This document shows positions 1 through 11,601 of a DNA stretch of 64,000 nucleotides, in pieces (the first letter of the stretch is position 1; each line of letters starts with the position of its first letter). The position numbers were made by a program, and so were the translations under genes. A model generated the notes under the pieces. The model ran no database searches, was not told where the DNA came from, and saw only the letters and a program-made list of their open reading frames with translations. This stretch comes from Neostapfia colusana (Eukaryota; Streptophyta; Magnoliopsida; Poales; Poaceae), in assembly GCA_030760725.1 (NCBI GenBank), contig JASWHV010000002.1, positions 61,001,900 to 61,065,899 on the forward strand, in the 5' to 3' direction.

Positions 1-6
1 TACGTT

Positions 7-345
7 TATAGCCTACACTCACGGGCGTAGACTAAGCAAAAGATGCATGTTCAGCCTGTGAACATGTTCTCACTAGCACACACACACCCAACCCTCAGCA
101 TGACTGCGTGCACGGCTCCCACTCGACTGTGGTACCCTCTAGGGGACCTGTTTCTTCCTCGGGAGCCTCCTCCTCTATGTACCCACCTGCAAAAACATTT
201 CAAGAACAAGCAGTGCGCACAAAGGCTCAGCAAGACTAACCCGACGCCGCTAGGACATGAAACTCTACATGCTGAAATTTAGGTGTACAAGGGAAAGAAG
301 CTTTGCATAACGACTCGCCTAATTACTTGAATCCTATTCTCAGGT
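7..345 (+). repeat. Diverged direct repeat, copy 1
   Basis: Starts 'tatagcctacactcacgggc' and runs in parallel with 692-1030, with many shared blocks such as 'cagcctgtgaac', 'cctcgggagcctcctcctct' and 'actcgcctaattacttgaat'. By eye roughly three quarters identical. Probably two fragments of one LTR family placed in the same orientation. Confidence 0.75.
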
Positions 346-691
346 TTAGCCTCATATAAAGTGGTAACCGCGTCACCATGACCAGTGCAACCTCGGGAAG
401 CTCGGCATGGCCTCGGTTTGAACTTGAAAGCACCGGAAACCGGACCTCACCAGTGACGCCCCTTTCACCGAACTGCTCGTCGTCGGTTCTAGGGTTCCGG
501 TGGGGTTTTCTTGTCGGGTTTTAATCGAGGAGGGGCGCAATAATGTGAGGACCCGAGGTCCCAACATCCCAGAATCTCATTGAGGGGTGTTGCGATATAC
601 AACACCGAATAACGCACATGTAAAGACATACAGCGGAAGCTACATTTTATTACATCAACGTGTATAAACATAGTTTACAACAAATACCATG

Positions 692-1030
692 TATAGCCTA
701 CTCTCACGGGCGTAGGCTAAGCAAAAGGGTTCACGTTCAGCCTGTGAACGTGTTCCTGCTAGCTACACACACACCACACTAACACGGCGGCATGCACGGC
801 TCCCACTGACGGTAGTTCCCTCTGGGGCACCCATCTCCTCCTCGGGAGCCTCCTCCTCTTCATAAACCCCTGCATAGACTTCAACAACAAGCAGTGAGCA
901 CGAAGGCTCAGCAAGACTGACCCGACGCCGCTAAACATGAAACTCTACATGCTGGAAAGTTGAGGTATACAATGGAAAATGTTGGCATAAAGACTCGCCT
1001 AATTACTTGAATCCTACTTTCATGTTGTAA
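692..1030 (+). repeat. Diverged direct repeat, copy 2
   Basis: Partner of 7-345. Homology stops near 1030; the following sequence differs from what follows copy 1, so the two are not a simple recent tandem duplication. The bases before it include a short palindrome-like 'tgttgcgatatacaaca' near 588-604, a possible LTR border. Confidence 0.7.
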
Positions 1031-1519
1031 CCTCAAGTGAAGTCGAAACCTTGTGCTAAACAACATAGGAAGTCCGCAATCAAACAAGAAACACATTCCT
1101 CCTACGTTCCCTGCCTAAGGTTGAAAGAACTTTGCTTTGCTCTAATCTAAAGGACATCATTAACATTCCAAGTATTACATCAAAACAGCAACTATAATTC
1201 ATGACATCTATCCTGTTCTCTCTACGTCACTGCACAGTGAACAAGTGGTACTCACTGACCACGAGGGACGGTGATTATAATCGATTTACACCTACAGGGT
1301 TACCCGAATAACACGTCACGTACGCCCGTACTCGATGTTGCCTACAACAACAATCCCGGACGTTGTACGCAACCACCTTTCACTCGTTAGCCAAGTGTTG
1401 AACCGGTCCTATAGTCCCGAGCAGGAGGTTCCTGTGCAGAGCACCCTACGTGCCTGCTAGCGGATTTAAACCTTGCTGCTCTCAACCAACCACTTTGGAT
1501 GACAAGCAATGCCTCAACA

Positions 1520-1524
1520 TCCAG
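1520..1524. repeat. Target-site duplication TCCAG (left), outer array
   Basis: TCCAG directly precedes the LTR start TGTAACACCCC at 1525 and is repeated directly after the last LTR end GGGTGTGACA at 43336. Five bases is the usual gypsy duplication. It shows that 1525-43336 entered as one integration. Confidence 0.93.
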
Positions 1525-1914
1525 TGTAACACCCCAAAACCTGTTAAGAGGGGAATTTAAAATTTTTTGGACGTATTGCATGTGGTGCAGAAATTCAAAT
1601 TCAAACTGGAATTCAAATTCAAATCAAAACAGAAAAGAAAAAGAAAAAGAAAAAAAAACAAAACCCCGGCCAGTGGGCAGAAACCCACCAGCCGGCCCAC
1701 CCGCCCGCGCCAGCCCGCAGCCGCGCGCTCCCCTCTCTCTTTCTCACTGACACGCGGGGCCCACGTGTCATCCCCCACCTCTCGCTCACGCCAACAGCCG
1801 GGACTTCTCCTCGCACCCGAATCCAAACTACCCCGGAATCTCGCGTCCCCCAGCTGAATTCTGGTCCCGGACGACTCCAACTCGATCACAACCGACACGC
1901 CGCCCTCCCCCGTC

Positions 1915-1922
1915 TATATAAA
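1915..1922 (+). promoter_or_regulatory. LTR TATA box
   Basis: TATATAAA lies about 390 bases into the LTR, in the same place in all three outer LTRs (also 31647 and 40812). It implies a U3 of about 0.4 kb and a very long R-U5 of about 3 kb. Confidence 0.7.
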
Positions 1923-2345
1923 CGCCGGCATCGCCCCGTTTTCCCCACCCGATCGGCTGTTTTTCCTCCCGGTGAGAACCGAAGCTCCGATCACCGTTTT
2001 CTCTCGATCTTTGCTCGGGTTCTCTGATCTAACGCGTCTATCGTGTCCCACCGCCTCCGGGGAGTCACGCAGGTGCAGAAAACTCGGTGGTTTGCGCTCT
2101 AGGCACAGCTCTGACGAGCACCGCAGCAGTTCCACCTCGGACCTCGACGCCGACCGCCTTCCAGGGCCTCCGAGCTCAAGAAAAACCCCGAGGTGAGATC
2201 CCCGACCTCCCCTCTACCGTTCTATGCCATGAAATCCCAGTTTTAGGAAGTATAGACGAAGATCCGAAGTATTCCGGCGAGATCGCCGCCTCCCGCCGCC
2301 ACGCGCCGCCGGGCAGAGCGGGCTGGCTCCGGCCAGGGCGACGTG

Positions 2346-2350
2346 GCCGC
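2346..2350. repeat. Target-site duplication GCCGC (left), inner array
   Basis: GCCGC precedes TGTCACACCC at 2351 and is repeated at 24316-24320 directly after GGGGTGTTACA. Removing the inner array and one copy restores a continuous outer LTR, as seen intact at about 32049-32070. Confidence 0.93.
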
Positions 2351-4038
2351 TGTCACACCCGGTTTTTCCGAAGAAACAACCAAGTGAATATCACATGTAT
2401 GCCAGGATCATTCTCTCATACATGTGATGACAAATAGTGAAGCATCATTTATTACAAGCCAGGTGTCGAATATAAATAAGTCTTACATCGCAAATGTCTC
2501 AATGGACACTAATGCTTCATCACAAGTAAATAAACTAGCAGCGGAATATTATTCTTTTAGGGCTCCATCATAGGCGTTGCCCGGGGGTCTCCATGAACCT
2601 AGAAACCTTCTTCGGGTCTAAAGTCTTGGTCATTATACACCACCTCATTACCTTGACCTGAGCAGCAATATAAACCAACAAAAATACAAGGTTGAGTACC
2701 AATGGTACTCAGCAAGTGTGGGAAAATTATATCATGCATGGCTAGCACAAGGAGAGATTGAACTCATGGTTAAAGCACTACGCAATTAATACCTATCACC
2801 TTAGCTTATTAAGCACCTACATTACTACACAGGTGAAATGGTCCCAATCTCCCATCCATCATCATAATCTAATAACCATAACATCATTTCCAATGTTAAG
2901 CTCCCCGCTTAACATCCACAACTTCCAAAAACCATCACTCCTCTAATCATGAATAAGTCCAGGCCGCTCTTAACCGTGAGCACGGCTGTCAGACAGTTTT
3001 GACTCTGCAGAGTTTGTACCACTGTACCCACATGTAGTGATTTCATCCCCCGTTGCCGGGTGGACTAAAAGAACCTCCATTATGCCAGTGGCTACGATCC
3101 ACATTCACACTTCCCAGGTGTGCAGCTAGGAGATCACTACGAAGCCTTTACAAAGGGATTCCCGACGAGCGTGGGCCCACTGAGGTTTCACCCCTAACAG
3201 CATACAAGAGGCTCCAACCCCGCTGCAGTGGCCCCCTCTTGAGCCTTGCGGTTCATATGGTAGTCCAGCTGACACCTACTCCCCGCACCATCCAACACAC
3301 CCATACTACGCCGGGGATACACCTAATTAATTGGCCAAGCTGCCCCATCTCAGCATGTGGTTGGCACTGTAAAGCCGGGTTACATGCTCCATGAACCGGT
3401 CCTTAGGATCCAGGCAGGTACTAAACACAAACCCAAGTCTCGTGCACCCAGCACACAACCAAAATATCCAACTTGCCTTGATCCCTACCTCTACATAACT
3501 CACAATGTCTCATTCAAGAGTATGGTAATATAAACTGATGATCTCATGTCCCAAATATCCCATTCTAAGCATGGTTAAGCATATGCATGGAAATAAATGA
3601 TATGGTAAAATAAATCCCAACCCAAGCTACAAGGAAACAAGGTAATGCAATTCTAGGGAAACTTTCCTATCATGGGTTTCATATTTAAATTGACAATGCA
3701 AATAATTCTATCTACACATCCTAGCATAGGATCAAAGTGGTCAAGGACACTTGCCTCCTTCTTGCTGCTCTTGAAATGGGTAGTCCTGGTCTTGGATAGG
3801 AATAACTTGCTCTTGAGCAGGTTCTACATCACACCATCACACATAGCAAAAGAAAAACAACAATCCATAAGACATAGTTCACACTTCCACTTCATACAAA
3901 CCACACATTCATATTTATGAAATTCATTCACCATTATATGTGTTGTGGTTACTCTGTGTGTGTTGATCTGTGGCTTGCATACACTTTTATTTATATGTAT
4001 ATGATTCCTACTTTGGTGTTCATATTTATACTTACATA

Positions 4039-4063
4039 CTATATATATATATATGTGTGTGTG
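4039..4063. repeat. (TA)n(TG)n microsatellite in LTR
   Basis: A TA run followed by TG repeats; a longer version is at 22534-22565 in the right LTR, while the middle LTR has only 'tatttatatggg' there. It marks shared ancestry of the left and right LTRs. Confidence 0.85.
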
Positions 4064-5374
4064 TTTCAGTTTTAAATAAATTCCTTATATTAAACTACTA
4101 CACCTTTTCACTACCAAGTATGTATGAAAAGTATTTTTCTTCTCCATATGTGCCTTCAGAATTTCTACCAACCCTAAACTGAATTCTTTGGATTTTAGAA
4201 ACTCCATTTATCATTTGCTAGTTGCTATATTTTCAGATTTATTCTCCTATGCATAAATGTGTATTTTATTATGAAATTAGTAATACACATCATCTAAACA
4301 GAATAGGTTCTGGTCCTAAATAATTTAATAACATATTTTGACCTTTGCCTCTGATGTAAACTATTTTATAATTATTTTACCTATTTTCTATAACTATTAT
4401 TTACTTAAAAATGTGTCCCTATACTAATTAAATGTGAATAATAGATGAAACAGATTTATTTCAGCCCAAAAATATATTTTTATCTCACTCCAAAGTTTTC
4501 TAAGTACTGAGAAAGTTTTTAATTAATTTTTGACAATTATGTTTGTCCCCCTTTTTAATTTTTAAACACTAGTTCAATTTTCTAAATTAAATACTAAACA
4601 GGGCTAAAATAATGAATTTACCCCATTACAGGGTCTATAATATTATTTTCATAATTTCCAGGGGTCTAGCTACACTTATCAGAGGTGCTTTTCCTAATTT
4701 TTATTAAGTCCAGGGGCTAAAACTGATTTTTAAATGAATTTACATGATTTTCTGGAGTTCCAGGGGCTAGATCTGAAGTTTCCGGGGCTAGCTCTCAATT
4801 CCAGAGAACCCAAGGGGGTAGCACGTAAGATTTCCAGTCTTTATAACGCGGGGTTGATGTGGACCGTCCGATTTTAAACCGACGGCTGAGATTATAACGT
4901 CGAACCGGTATGCGGGGATTTAAAGTCTACCGTGCGATTTAAAATAAACGGCGCAAAAGCAGCCAAGTCGCTCTGATCGAGCGCGGGCGGCGCTGCCGGC
5001 GGCGGGAAGCGGCGATCTCGCCGGAAAGTTTCGGATCCGCGAGAATTCTACCTAGAACTGTGATCTTATGGCATAGATCGGTAGAGGGGAGGTCAGGGAT
5101 CTCACCTCGGGGGTTTTCTCGAGCTCGGGGGTCCTGGAAAGTGATCGGCGGCGAGGTCCGAGGCAAAACCACGGCGAAGCTCGTCGGCGCTGTGTTTACA
5201 CCGTAACACTCCGAGTTTTCTGCACCTGCAAAGTTCCCCGGAGGCGGTGGATCAAGACCAGCGAGTTAGATCAGAGTTTCCGAGCTTAGATCGGCCAGAA
5301 TTCACCGGCGAAGTCTCGGTGCTCACCGGAGTAAAAATCGGCGATCGCGTGGGAAAAACTGATCGGGGTTGGGG

Positions 5375-5382
5375 TTTTTATA
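5375..5382 (-). promoter_or_regulatory. LTR TATA box (minus strand)
   Basis: The plus strand reads tttttata, so the sense strand reads TATAAAAA, about 405 bases inside the LTR start at 5786. The same position is kept at 14616-14623 and 23882-23889. Confidence 0.65.
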
Positions 5383-5786
5383 GCCGGGGAAGGGCGGTGG
5401 GTCTGTTGTGATCGAGTTGGAGTCCTCTGGGACCAGAATTCGGGCGGCGGGACGGGTTTTCCGATCGGTTAAGATCGCGCGCGCGGGAGAGAGTCCGGGG
5501 TCGCGGGGTTAGGGATGACAGGTGGGTCCCACCCGTCTGTGAGAGACGGCGCGGCGCGCGCGGGGGCGGGCTGGCGCGGGGAAGCTGGGCCGGCTGGCGG
5601 GTTTCGGCCCACTGGCCGGTTTTTTTCCCGTTTCTCTTTTTCTTTTTCCTTTTCTTTTCTGTTTTGAGTATAATTTGAATTCCAGTTTGAATTTGAATTT
5701 TTGCAAAACATGCAATACGTCCAAAAAATTTTAAATTCCCCTCTGAACATGGTTTTGGGTTTTGAATAAAAATTTGGGGTGTTACA

Positions 5787-5804
5787 GCTCTACCCCCCTT
5801 AAAA
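5787..5804 (-). other. Polypurine tract
   Basis: In sense it reads TTTTAAGGGGGGTAGAGC, directly before the LTR start TGTAACACC. This is the primer for plus-strand DNA synthesis. A conserved 'ctcgaggacgag' motif lies just upstream. Confidence 0.85.
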
Positions 5805-5831
5805 GAAATCTCGTCCTCGAGATTGGTGTTT

Positions 5832-6650
5832 CTAAGAAAACAATTCCGGAAATTGTGCTTTAAGCTCATCTTCCCGTTCCCAGGTAGCTTCCTCTTCTGA
5901 GTGATGCTTCCACTGCACCTTGCACATCCGGATTCTCTTGTTTCTGGTGAGGCGTTCCATTGTCTCCAAAATCTTGTATGGTTGCTCGGCATAAGACAAA
6001 TCTTCAGCTACATCCACTTCATTCATGGGTAACACCTCCTCAGGCGTCCTCGGACATTTCTTGAGTTGTGACACATGGAATACATCGTGCACATCCGATA
6101 GATGAACCGGTAACTCTAGTTGGTACGCCACTTCGCCTTTCCTTTCCAAAACTTGAAAGGGTCCGATGTATCGAGGTGACAACTTCCCTTTCACCTTGAA
6201 CCGACGAAGTCCTCTGATAGGGGACACCTTGAGATAAACATAGTCTCCCACGTTGAAAACGAGCTCTCTTCTTCGTACATCGGCATAGCTCTTTTGGCGT
6301 GTTTGTGCTATCCTCAAGTTGTTGCGAATCTCCCTCACCTTTGCCTCGGCTTCTTGTAGCACTTCTGGACCAAACACTTTACTTTCTCCTGTTTGGTTCC
6401 AAAATAGGGGAGTTCTGCACTTCCTTCCATACAAAGCTTCAAACGGTGACATCTTCATACTAGCTTGATAACTGTTGTTATAGGAAAACTCCGCATACGG
6501 TAAGTTCTTGTCCCAACTCCTATTGTTTTTGAGTGCACATGCCCTTAACATATCTTCAAGGATCTGATTGGTTCTCTCCGTCTGCCCGTCAGTTTGGGGA
6601 TGATAGGCAGAGCTGAAGTTCAGATGGGTTCCCATGGTTTCATGCAACTT
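5832..6650 (-). pseudogene. pol: Integrase C-terminal half and chromodomain (inner unit 1)
   Basis: This is the part of gag-pol after a TAG stop in the integrase core (codon at 6651-6653). The 271-residue open frame starts just after the stop. It carries AYHPQTDGQTERTNQ with the catalytic glutamate, a GPF/Y-type module (KLSPRYIGPFQVLERKGEVAY), and a C-terminal chromodomain with ILETMERLTRNKRIRMCKVQW and EEATWEREDEL. Chromodomains of this type bias integration to heterochromatin. The protein would need the upstream half, so alone it is not expected to act. It differs from the second unit's copy by a single residue by eye (KKCP versus KKCL). Confidence 0.88.
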
Positions 6651-6653
6651 CTG

Positions 6654-7148
6654 CTAAAACCTCGAGGTGAACTGTGTCCCTCGGTCCGACACTATCTTCT
6701 TTGGCACTCCATGGTAACACACAATCCTTGACATGTACAATTCTGCCAATTTAGATCCACTGTGGCTTTCTTTCACAGGGATGAAATGAGCTACCTTGGT
6801 TAGCCTATCAATAATGACCCATATTGAATCATACCCGGATTGGGTCCTAGGCAATCCCACGACAAAATCCATGCTGATTTCTTCCCACTTCCATTCAGGT
6901 ACTTTGAGTGGTTGCAATAATCCCGCGGGTCGTTGATGTTCTGCTTTCACTAACTGACATGTGTCACATAGGGCAACATGTTCCGCGACATCTCGCTTCA
7001 TGCCATACCACCAATACCTGCTCTTGAGATCCTGGTACATCTTCGTACTCCCAGGATGAATGGAATAGTCGGAATCGTGAGCCTCCTTTAAAATCAATTC
7101 ACGGATCTCCTTTACTTCAGTCACACAGATCCTTTTCCCGTGCCACAC
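6654..7148 (-). pseudogene. pol: Integrase N-terminal zinc finger and core (inner unit 1)
   Basis: A 164-residue fragment between two stops. It shows the HHCC zinc finger (EAHDSDYSIHPGS ... CDTCQ) and the first two catalytic aspartates, in ISMDFVVGLPRTQSGYDS and IVSDRGTQF. It ends at TSRF, where the tryptophan codon TGG has become TAG. The same stop is in the second unit. Upstream it is separated from the RNase H part by a TGA at the position of an arginine codon, present only in this unit. Confidence 0.88.
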
Positions 7149-7166
7149 CGTTCCTTGTTCATCCTC

Positions 7167-8641
7167 TCAATAACCAGGAGCTTTATTTTCCTTGATGAGC
7201 TGTTGGATCTCTTGTATCTTCTCATCATTCTTTTGGCCCTCGCGTATGTCTCGCTCGAGTGTGGAGTCCACTTCCATGGCGATGGCTTCACCACTATTTA
7301 CTAGACATAGATTGAGTCTTATAACCTCGTCCTTCAATTCTGCAGGCATGTCCTTCAAACTCAACTTATTGACCTGCACTTTCCGACTCAAGGCATCGGC
7401 CACGACGTTTGCTTTTCCGGGATGATAGTTGATGCCCACATCAAAGTCATTGATTAGCTCTAACCATCTCCTTTGTCTGAGGTTGAGATCTGGCTGTGTG
7501 AATATGTACTTCAAACTCTTATGATCCGTATATATCTCTGTCCTCTTCCCCATCAAATAGTGCCGCCAAATTTTCAACGCGTGTACCACTGCGGCTAGTT
7601 CTAGATCATGTGTAGGATAGTTCTTCTCGTGCTTCCGAAGCTGCCGGGATGCATATGCCACGACATGTCCTTCTTGCATGAGAACACATCCCAACCCATT
7701 TCCAGAGGCATCACAGTACACTGTGAAATTCTTCTGCATATCTGGCATAACCAGCACTGGGGCTGTTGTCAATCTCTTCTTTAGCTCCTGAAAGCTCGTC
7801 TCGCACTGTGGCGTCCAGGTGAATGTGATTCCCTTTTCCAACAGTTTGGTGAGAGGTCTCGAGATCTTGGAGAATCCCTCAATAAACCGTCGGTAGTATC
7901 CAGCCAAGCCCAAAAAGCTTCGAACTTCCCCGACATTTTCAGGGGTCTTCCACTTCTGGATATCCTCGATTTTGGTGGGATCGACGGAGATTCCTCCTTC
8001 CGAGATTATATGTCCTAAAAAGGGAACTCTCTTCAGCCAAAACTCACACTTGCTCAACTTGGCATATAGTTGGTGTTCTCTCAGCCTCTGTAACACCAAC
8101 CTTAGATGTTTCTCATGTTCTTCTTCATCTTTGGAGAAGACGAGAATATCATCTATGAAAACCACCACAAATTTGTCCAGATATTCCATGAATACCTTGT
8201 TCATAAGATACATGAAATATGCCAGGGCATTGGTTAGCCCGAAAGGCATGACAGTGTATTCATACAGTCCGTACCGAGATACGAAAGCTGTCTTGGGAAT
8301 ATCAGATTGCCTTATCTTGAGTTGGTGGTATCCCGACCTGAGATCAATTTTCGAGAACACACAAGCTCCCCTCAACTGATCAAACAAGTCTTCAATGCGA
8401 GGCAATGGGTACTTGTTCTTGATGGTTACCTCATTTAAGGCACGGTAATCCACGCATAACCTTTGAGTTCCATCTTTCTTAGGCACAAATATCACCGGAG
8501 CTCCCCATGGTGAGGAACTAGGGCGAACATACCCCTTCTCCGTCAATTCTATCAAATGATCCTTGAGCTCTTCTAGCTGCTTGGAGTCCATTCGATAAGG
8601 TCTCTTGTATATCGGGGCTGTTCCCGGTACTAGCTCAATTT
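7167..8641 (-). pseudogene. pol: Reverse transcriptase and RNase H (inner unit 1)
   Basis: Open frame of about 490 homologous residues. RT motifs include PWGAPVIFVPKKDGTQRLCV, FSKIDLRSGYHQLKI, TVMPFGLTNA and the active site VVFIDDILVFSK. RNase H shows VYCDASGNGLG, THDLELAAVVHALK, YTDHKSLKY and NVVADALSRK. It would copy element RNA to DNA in particles. The frame is disconnected from gag-protease by a one-base insertion near 8640 (compare 17880) and ends at a TGA at 7167. Catalytic residues look intact. Confidence 0.9.
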
Positions 8642-10302
8642 GCGAATTCCACGTCACGGTCGGGAGGCATACCTGGCAATTCCTCCGGAAAAACATCTGG
8701 ATATTCCTTGATAGTCCTGATTTCCTCAACTTTCACCTCCACTTGATTTAATTTAATGTCCCTCCTAGGCTCGTGTATCGTTATGAACTTTACTCTCGTG
8801 CCATTGGGGTGAGTTAGTTCCACCGTTCTGGTCGAACAATGGATGATTCCTTTATGTTTCGTCAACCAATCCATACCCAAAATAATATCTATCCCTTGTG
8901 AATCTATCACTATGAGGTTAGCCGTAAATACTACCCCATTAATGTCTAGACTCACTTTGGGACACACTTGTCTTGTCCTTATTTCTCCACCTGGAGAGTT
9001 TACGGCTAGCATATGGTTCATTTGTGTGGTTGCTAGGTCATGCTTCTTAACAAACCCTTGAGCAATGAACGAGTGGGTAGCACCAGAATCAAACAGCAGA
9101 GTTGCAAGGTGTAAATTGGCAGGAAACTTACCAACTACCACGTCGGGTGCCTCTTGTGCTTCCTCCATGGTGACATGGTTCACCCGTCCTCTCACTACAT
9201 TCTGCTGTTGTGGCGGCGCAGGCTTCTTCTTTGGGCATTTGTGGGCGTAGTGCCCCACTTCGCCACAGCTGAAACATTGCACCCCAATCTTAGACGCCTG
9301 GCCTTTGTTGTCCTGGGATTGGTTTGGGGGTCCTTGCACTGCTGGTCGAGGTGGATATGCGGGGCGAGGCTGCTGCACAAACTGACGTGGCGGCTGTGCT
9401 GGTGCTGCGGGTGGCCTGTAGTTTGGGTTGTACCCTCTTGGTGCTGAATAGGGTACCGCAGCACGGCTCGTCTGCCCCGTAGGTTGCTGCATCATACGTG
9501 GGCGGGTGTTGCTCCCTGAGGCCTGATGTGACCATCCCGCCTTCCTCTTATTCTCATTTTCCAGGGCCTTTAGCTTCCTTTCCACCACAAATGCTCTGTC
9601 CACCATCTTTTGAAAACTTTCATACTCATTGGAGGACATGGCACACTGCATCTCTGCGGTAAGTCCTTCCACGAAACAATCTTGTTTCTGCTCATCAGTC
9701 TCTATGTCTCGTGGAGCATAATGGGATAGTTGAGTAAATTTAGTGAGGTATTCCCTCACCGTCATGTTTCCCTGCTGCAGTCCCAGAAACTCTTTCCTCT
9801 TGTTTTGGAGTTCACCTCTTGGGATGTAGTGGTTGCGGAAGCTACGCTTGAACTCTTCCCAAGTGATGTTCTCAGGGTCATGATGGGCGGCCACGTAGGC
9901 GGTCCACCAATCAGCAGCAGGTCCCTGCAATTGATGAGAGGGAAACAGCACCCTCTCATACCCTTGGCATTGTATTATCCTCATCTTACTTTCAATGGTG
10001 TTCAGCCAATCATCTGCCTCCAGAGGTTCAGCAGCACTTGCAAACTTTGGAGGTTGAGTTCCTAGAAACTCACTCAATCTTGGTTGGCGTGGTGCCGCTT
10101 GTGGAGGTGGAACTTGATGCAAGTTGGCCACCACTTGAGTCAAGTTCTGGATGAGCTGATTTTGATTCTCCAGCATTTGGTGGAGAGGATCAACTTCTTC
10201 ACGGCGACCACCCCGGTCCTGGCCTCCAGAAAGATGAGGGTTGCATGCCTCATCATTGTTGTTGGCGGGGTTGGCAGCACGTCCTTTTCCTCTTCCGGCC
10301 AT
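8635..10302 (-). pseudogene. gag-pol: Gag and protease part of gag-pol (inner unit 1)
   Basis: A 555-codon frame beginning MAGRGKGRAANP. It has the retrotransposon Gag region (ADDWLNTIESKMRIIQ to the EYLTKFTQLSHYAP block), a zinc knuckle CFSCGEVGHYAHKC and the protease signature LFDSGATHSFI. Gag packages the RNA; the protease matures the polyprotein. The frame breaks at about 8640 through one extra base. It starts about 300 bases after orf0, as in all copies here. Confidence 0.9.
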
Positions 10303-10606
10303 CTGGCAGAATCAACAAATGTTAATTTGATACCATTTAGTATCATCTTACTACTACTTTCATTTGTTGGTACTTTGAGGTGTTGAGGCTTTGTTAAAAT
10401 TTTACGAGGGTTCATATCTCACACCAAATAAATGCACTATTATTTCCTGTGGGTTCACACACCAAAGCAAAACAATCTGAAGACGAGGCTGTGGACAATT
10501 GCTCATAGCTTCCACAACTCACGTCACACACCAAGCATTATCACACCATTAACTATGTCACGACTCGACTACTCGACCTCTTGCTAGCTAGGGGAAAGAC
10601 TCTACA

Positions 10607-11386
10607 CTACTCGTCCTCTTGAGCTGGCTCCTCGGGATCTTCCTCCTCATTTCGGCTACCTTCTGACTCTTCTTTGGGTGGGGAGGCTGCTGGTGGAGAA
10701 GTGCGACGACGCCTGATCGCTCGGCGATCCGGGGAGTCAGGAGTCCATGGATCACTCACGGTGACACACAGTTCATTCCCATCTCCTCTTTCTCTCGCCT
10801 TTAAGCAAGCTCGCAGCAACGCCTCCGTTTCCTTCAGGGTGTCTCGGACATCCTGAAGCTCTTGTTGACACTCCTGCAGTCGAGTGCTGAGCATAGCAGC
10901 ATCCTCCAAGCACAAGTCCATGTGCTCATGGGAAGTCCCTTGCTGCACCGGTGGGTACTTGTACTCCGTGGTACCACTCTCACGTTGGAGGACATACATG
11001 TACTCAGTTTTGTCCAAGTGGCGACGATAGATGTGACTCTAGCAGGTGATGGCCTCCCAGGTGACATCTTTCTCCGCGTCAACTTGTGTTGCTCGACAAG
11101 CTGGAGAGTGGTGAATCTTAAGCAGCTGATTCTCGTGTATAATCCTCATCTCCGAACTCCATTCTTCCCTCTTCTCACGGATGGTCCTGGTGGAGTTATA
11201 GTGGATGATTAGCTTGCCCGTATTGCCGGCGGCTTCGAGCATACGTCGAAGACGGCGCAACAAATCTCCAACTGCCAATCCGTAGGAAAGGTACGTCACG
11301 GGACGACTCTCCTCTCTTTCGGCAAGGGCCACTACGGGAACTCTCCCTCCTGTGGACTTACGGGCGGTGCGAATCATGCGAACCAT
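10607..11386 (-). pseudogene. orf0: orf0 with H3-tail-like N terminus, broken by a stop (inner unit 1)
   Basis: Homologous to the intact 259-codon frames at 19845-20624 and 34867-35646. The start ATG at 11386 matches the other copies, although an upstream in-frame ATG exists at 11395. The N terminus MVRMIRTARKSTGGRVP is intact. A CAG codon has become TAG near 11039-11041, after EAITC, and the rest (MDKTEYMY...) stays in frame. Of unknown function; found between the primer site and gag. Confidence 0.85.
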
Positions 11387-11584
11387 CGAAAACAAAAGAA
11401 TTTAAAATTAGGTTAGATAAAATCTCAAACAAAAATCCTATTTTGAATGAAAGTTGGGGTAAGATGAAGAAAATGACTCCTTTAATAACACTTTTCACCC
11501 ACACCTTGGAAAATAGTTTTTAAGAAAATAGGGCCCTTAAATACGTCCATTTTTACCTAGGTCCACGTTCCTACGGGCAACCTT

Positions 11585-11597
11585 GGCTCTGATACCA
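11585..11597 (-). other. Primer binding site, tRNA-iMet type
   Basis: The plus strand reads GGCTCTGATACCA, so the sense strand reads TGGTATCAGAGCC, four bases inside the internal region from the LTR end at 11602. It primes minus-strand synthesis. Confidence 0.93.
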
Positions 11598-11601
11598 CCT
11601 C

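Larger units (their letters stand above)
1..1524. other. Older LTR-like target sequence, left side
   Basis: No protein-coding gene is recognised. The sequence was contiguous with 43342 onward before family A inserted. It has the look of retrotransposon LTR DNA: a motif with 'cagcggaag' followed by a T-rich run near 630-650 resembles the start region of the other LTRs here. It contains a diverged direct repeat (about 7-345 and 692-1030). No primer site or polyprotein was seen, so the family is not assigned. Confidence 0.5.
1525..2350 (+). repeat. Outer array LTR 1, 5' part (U3 and start of R)
   Basis: Begins TGTAACACCCCAAAACCTG, the same as 31243 and 40429. It holds an (A)n/GAAAA-rich tract near 1633-1662, the core promoter at 1915-1922 and a GC-rich stretch. 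It is interrupted at 2350 by the inner array and resumes at 24321. Confidence 0.92.
2351..5786 (-). repeat. Inner array left LTR (mosaic)
   Basis: Ends TGTCACACCC...GGGGTGTTACA, 3436 bases. From 2351 to about 4410 it matches the right LTR (20844 on), sharing for example the TA/TG microsatellite near 4040 and 'atttaaattgacaatgc'. From about 4421 to 5786 it instead matches the middle LTR, including 'tatactaattaaatg', absent from the right LTR. It therefore looks recombinant, with a switch near 4410-4421. Confidence 0.9.

Noticed and set aside
1557..1898. Lysine-rich and proline/arginine-rich frames around the GAAAA tract in U3 of outer LTRs
   Set aside because: Low-complexity translation of a purine-rich tract and GC-rich DNA on both strands.
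3053..3394. A 113-codon antisense frame conserved in several family A LTRs (also 12295-12636, 21547-21888 and 42295-42636)
   Set aside because: It starts at TTG, not ATG, has no recognisable domain, and similarity follows from the LTRs themselves being near-identical.
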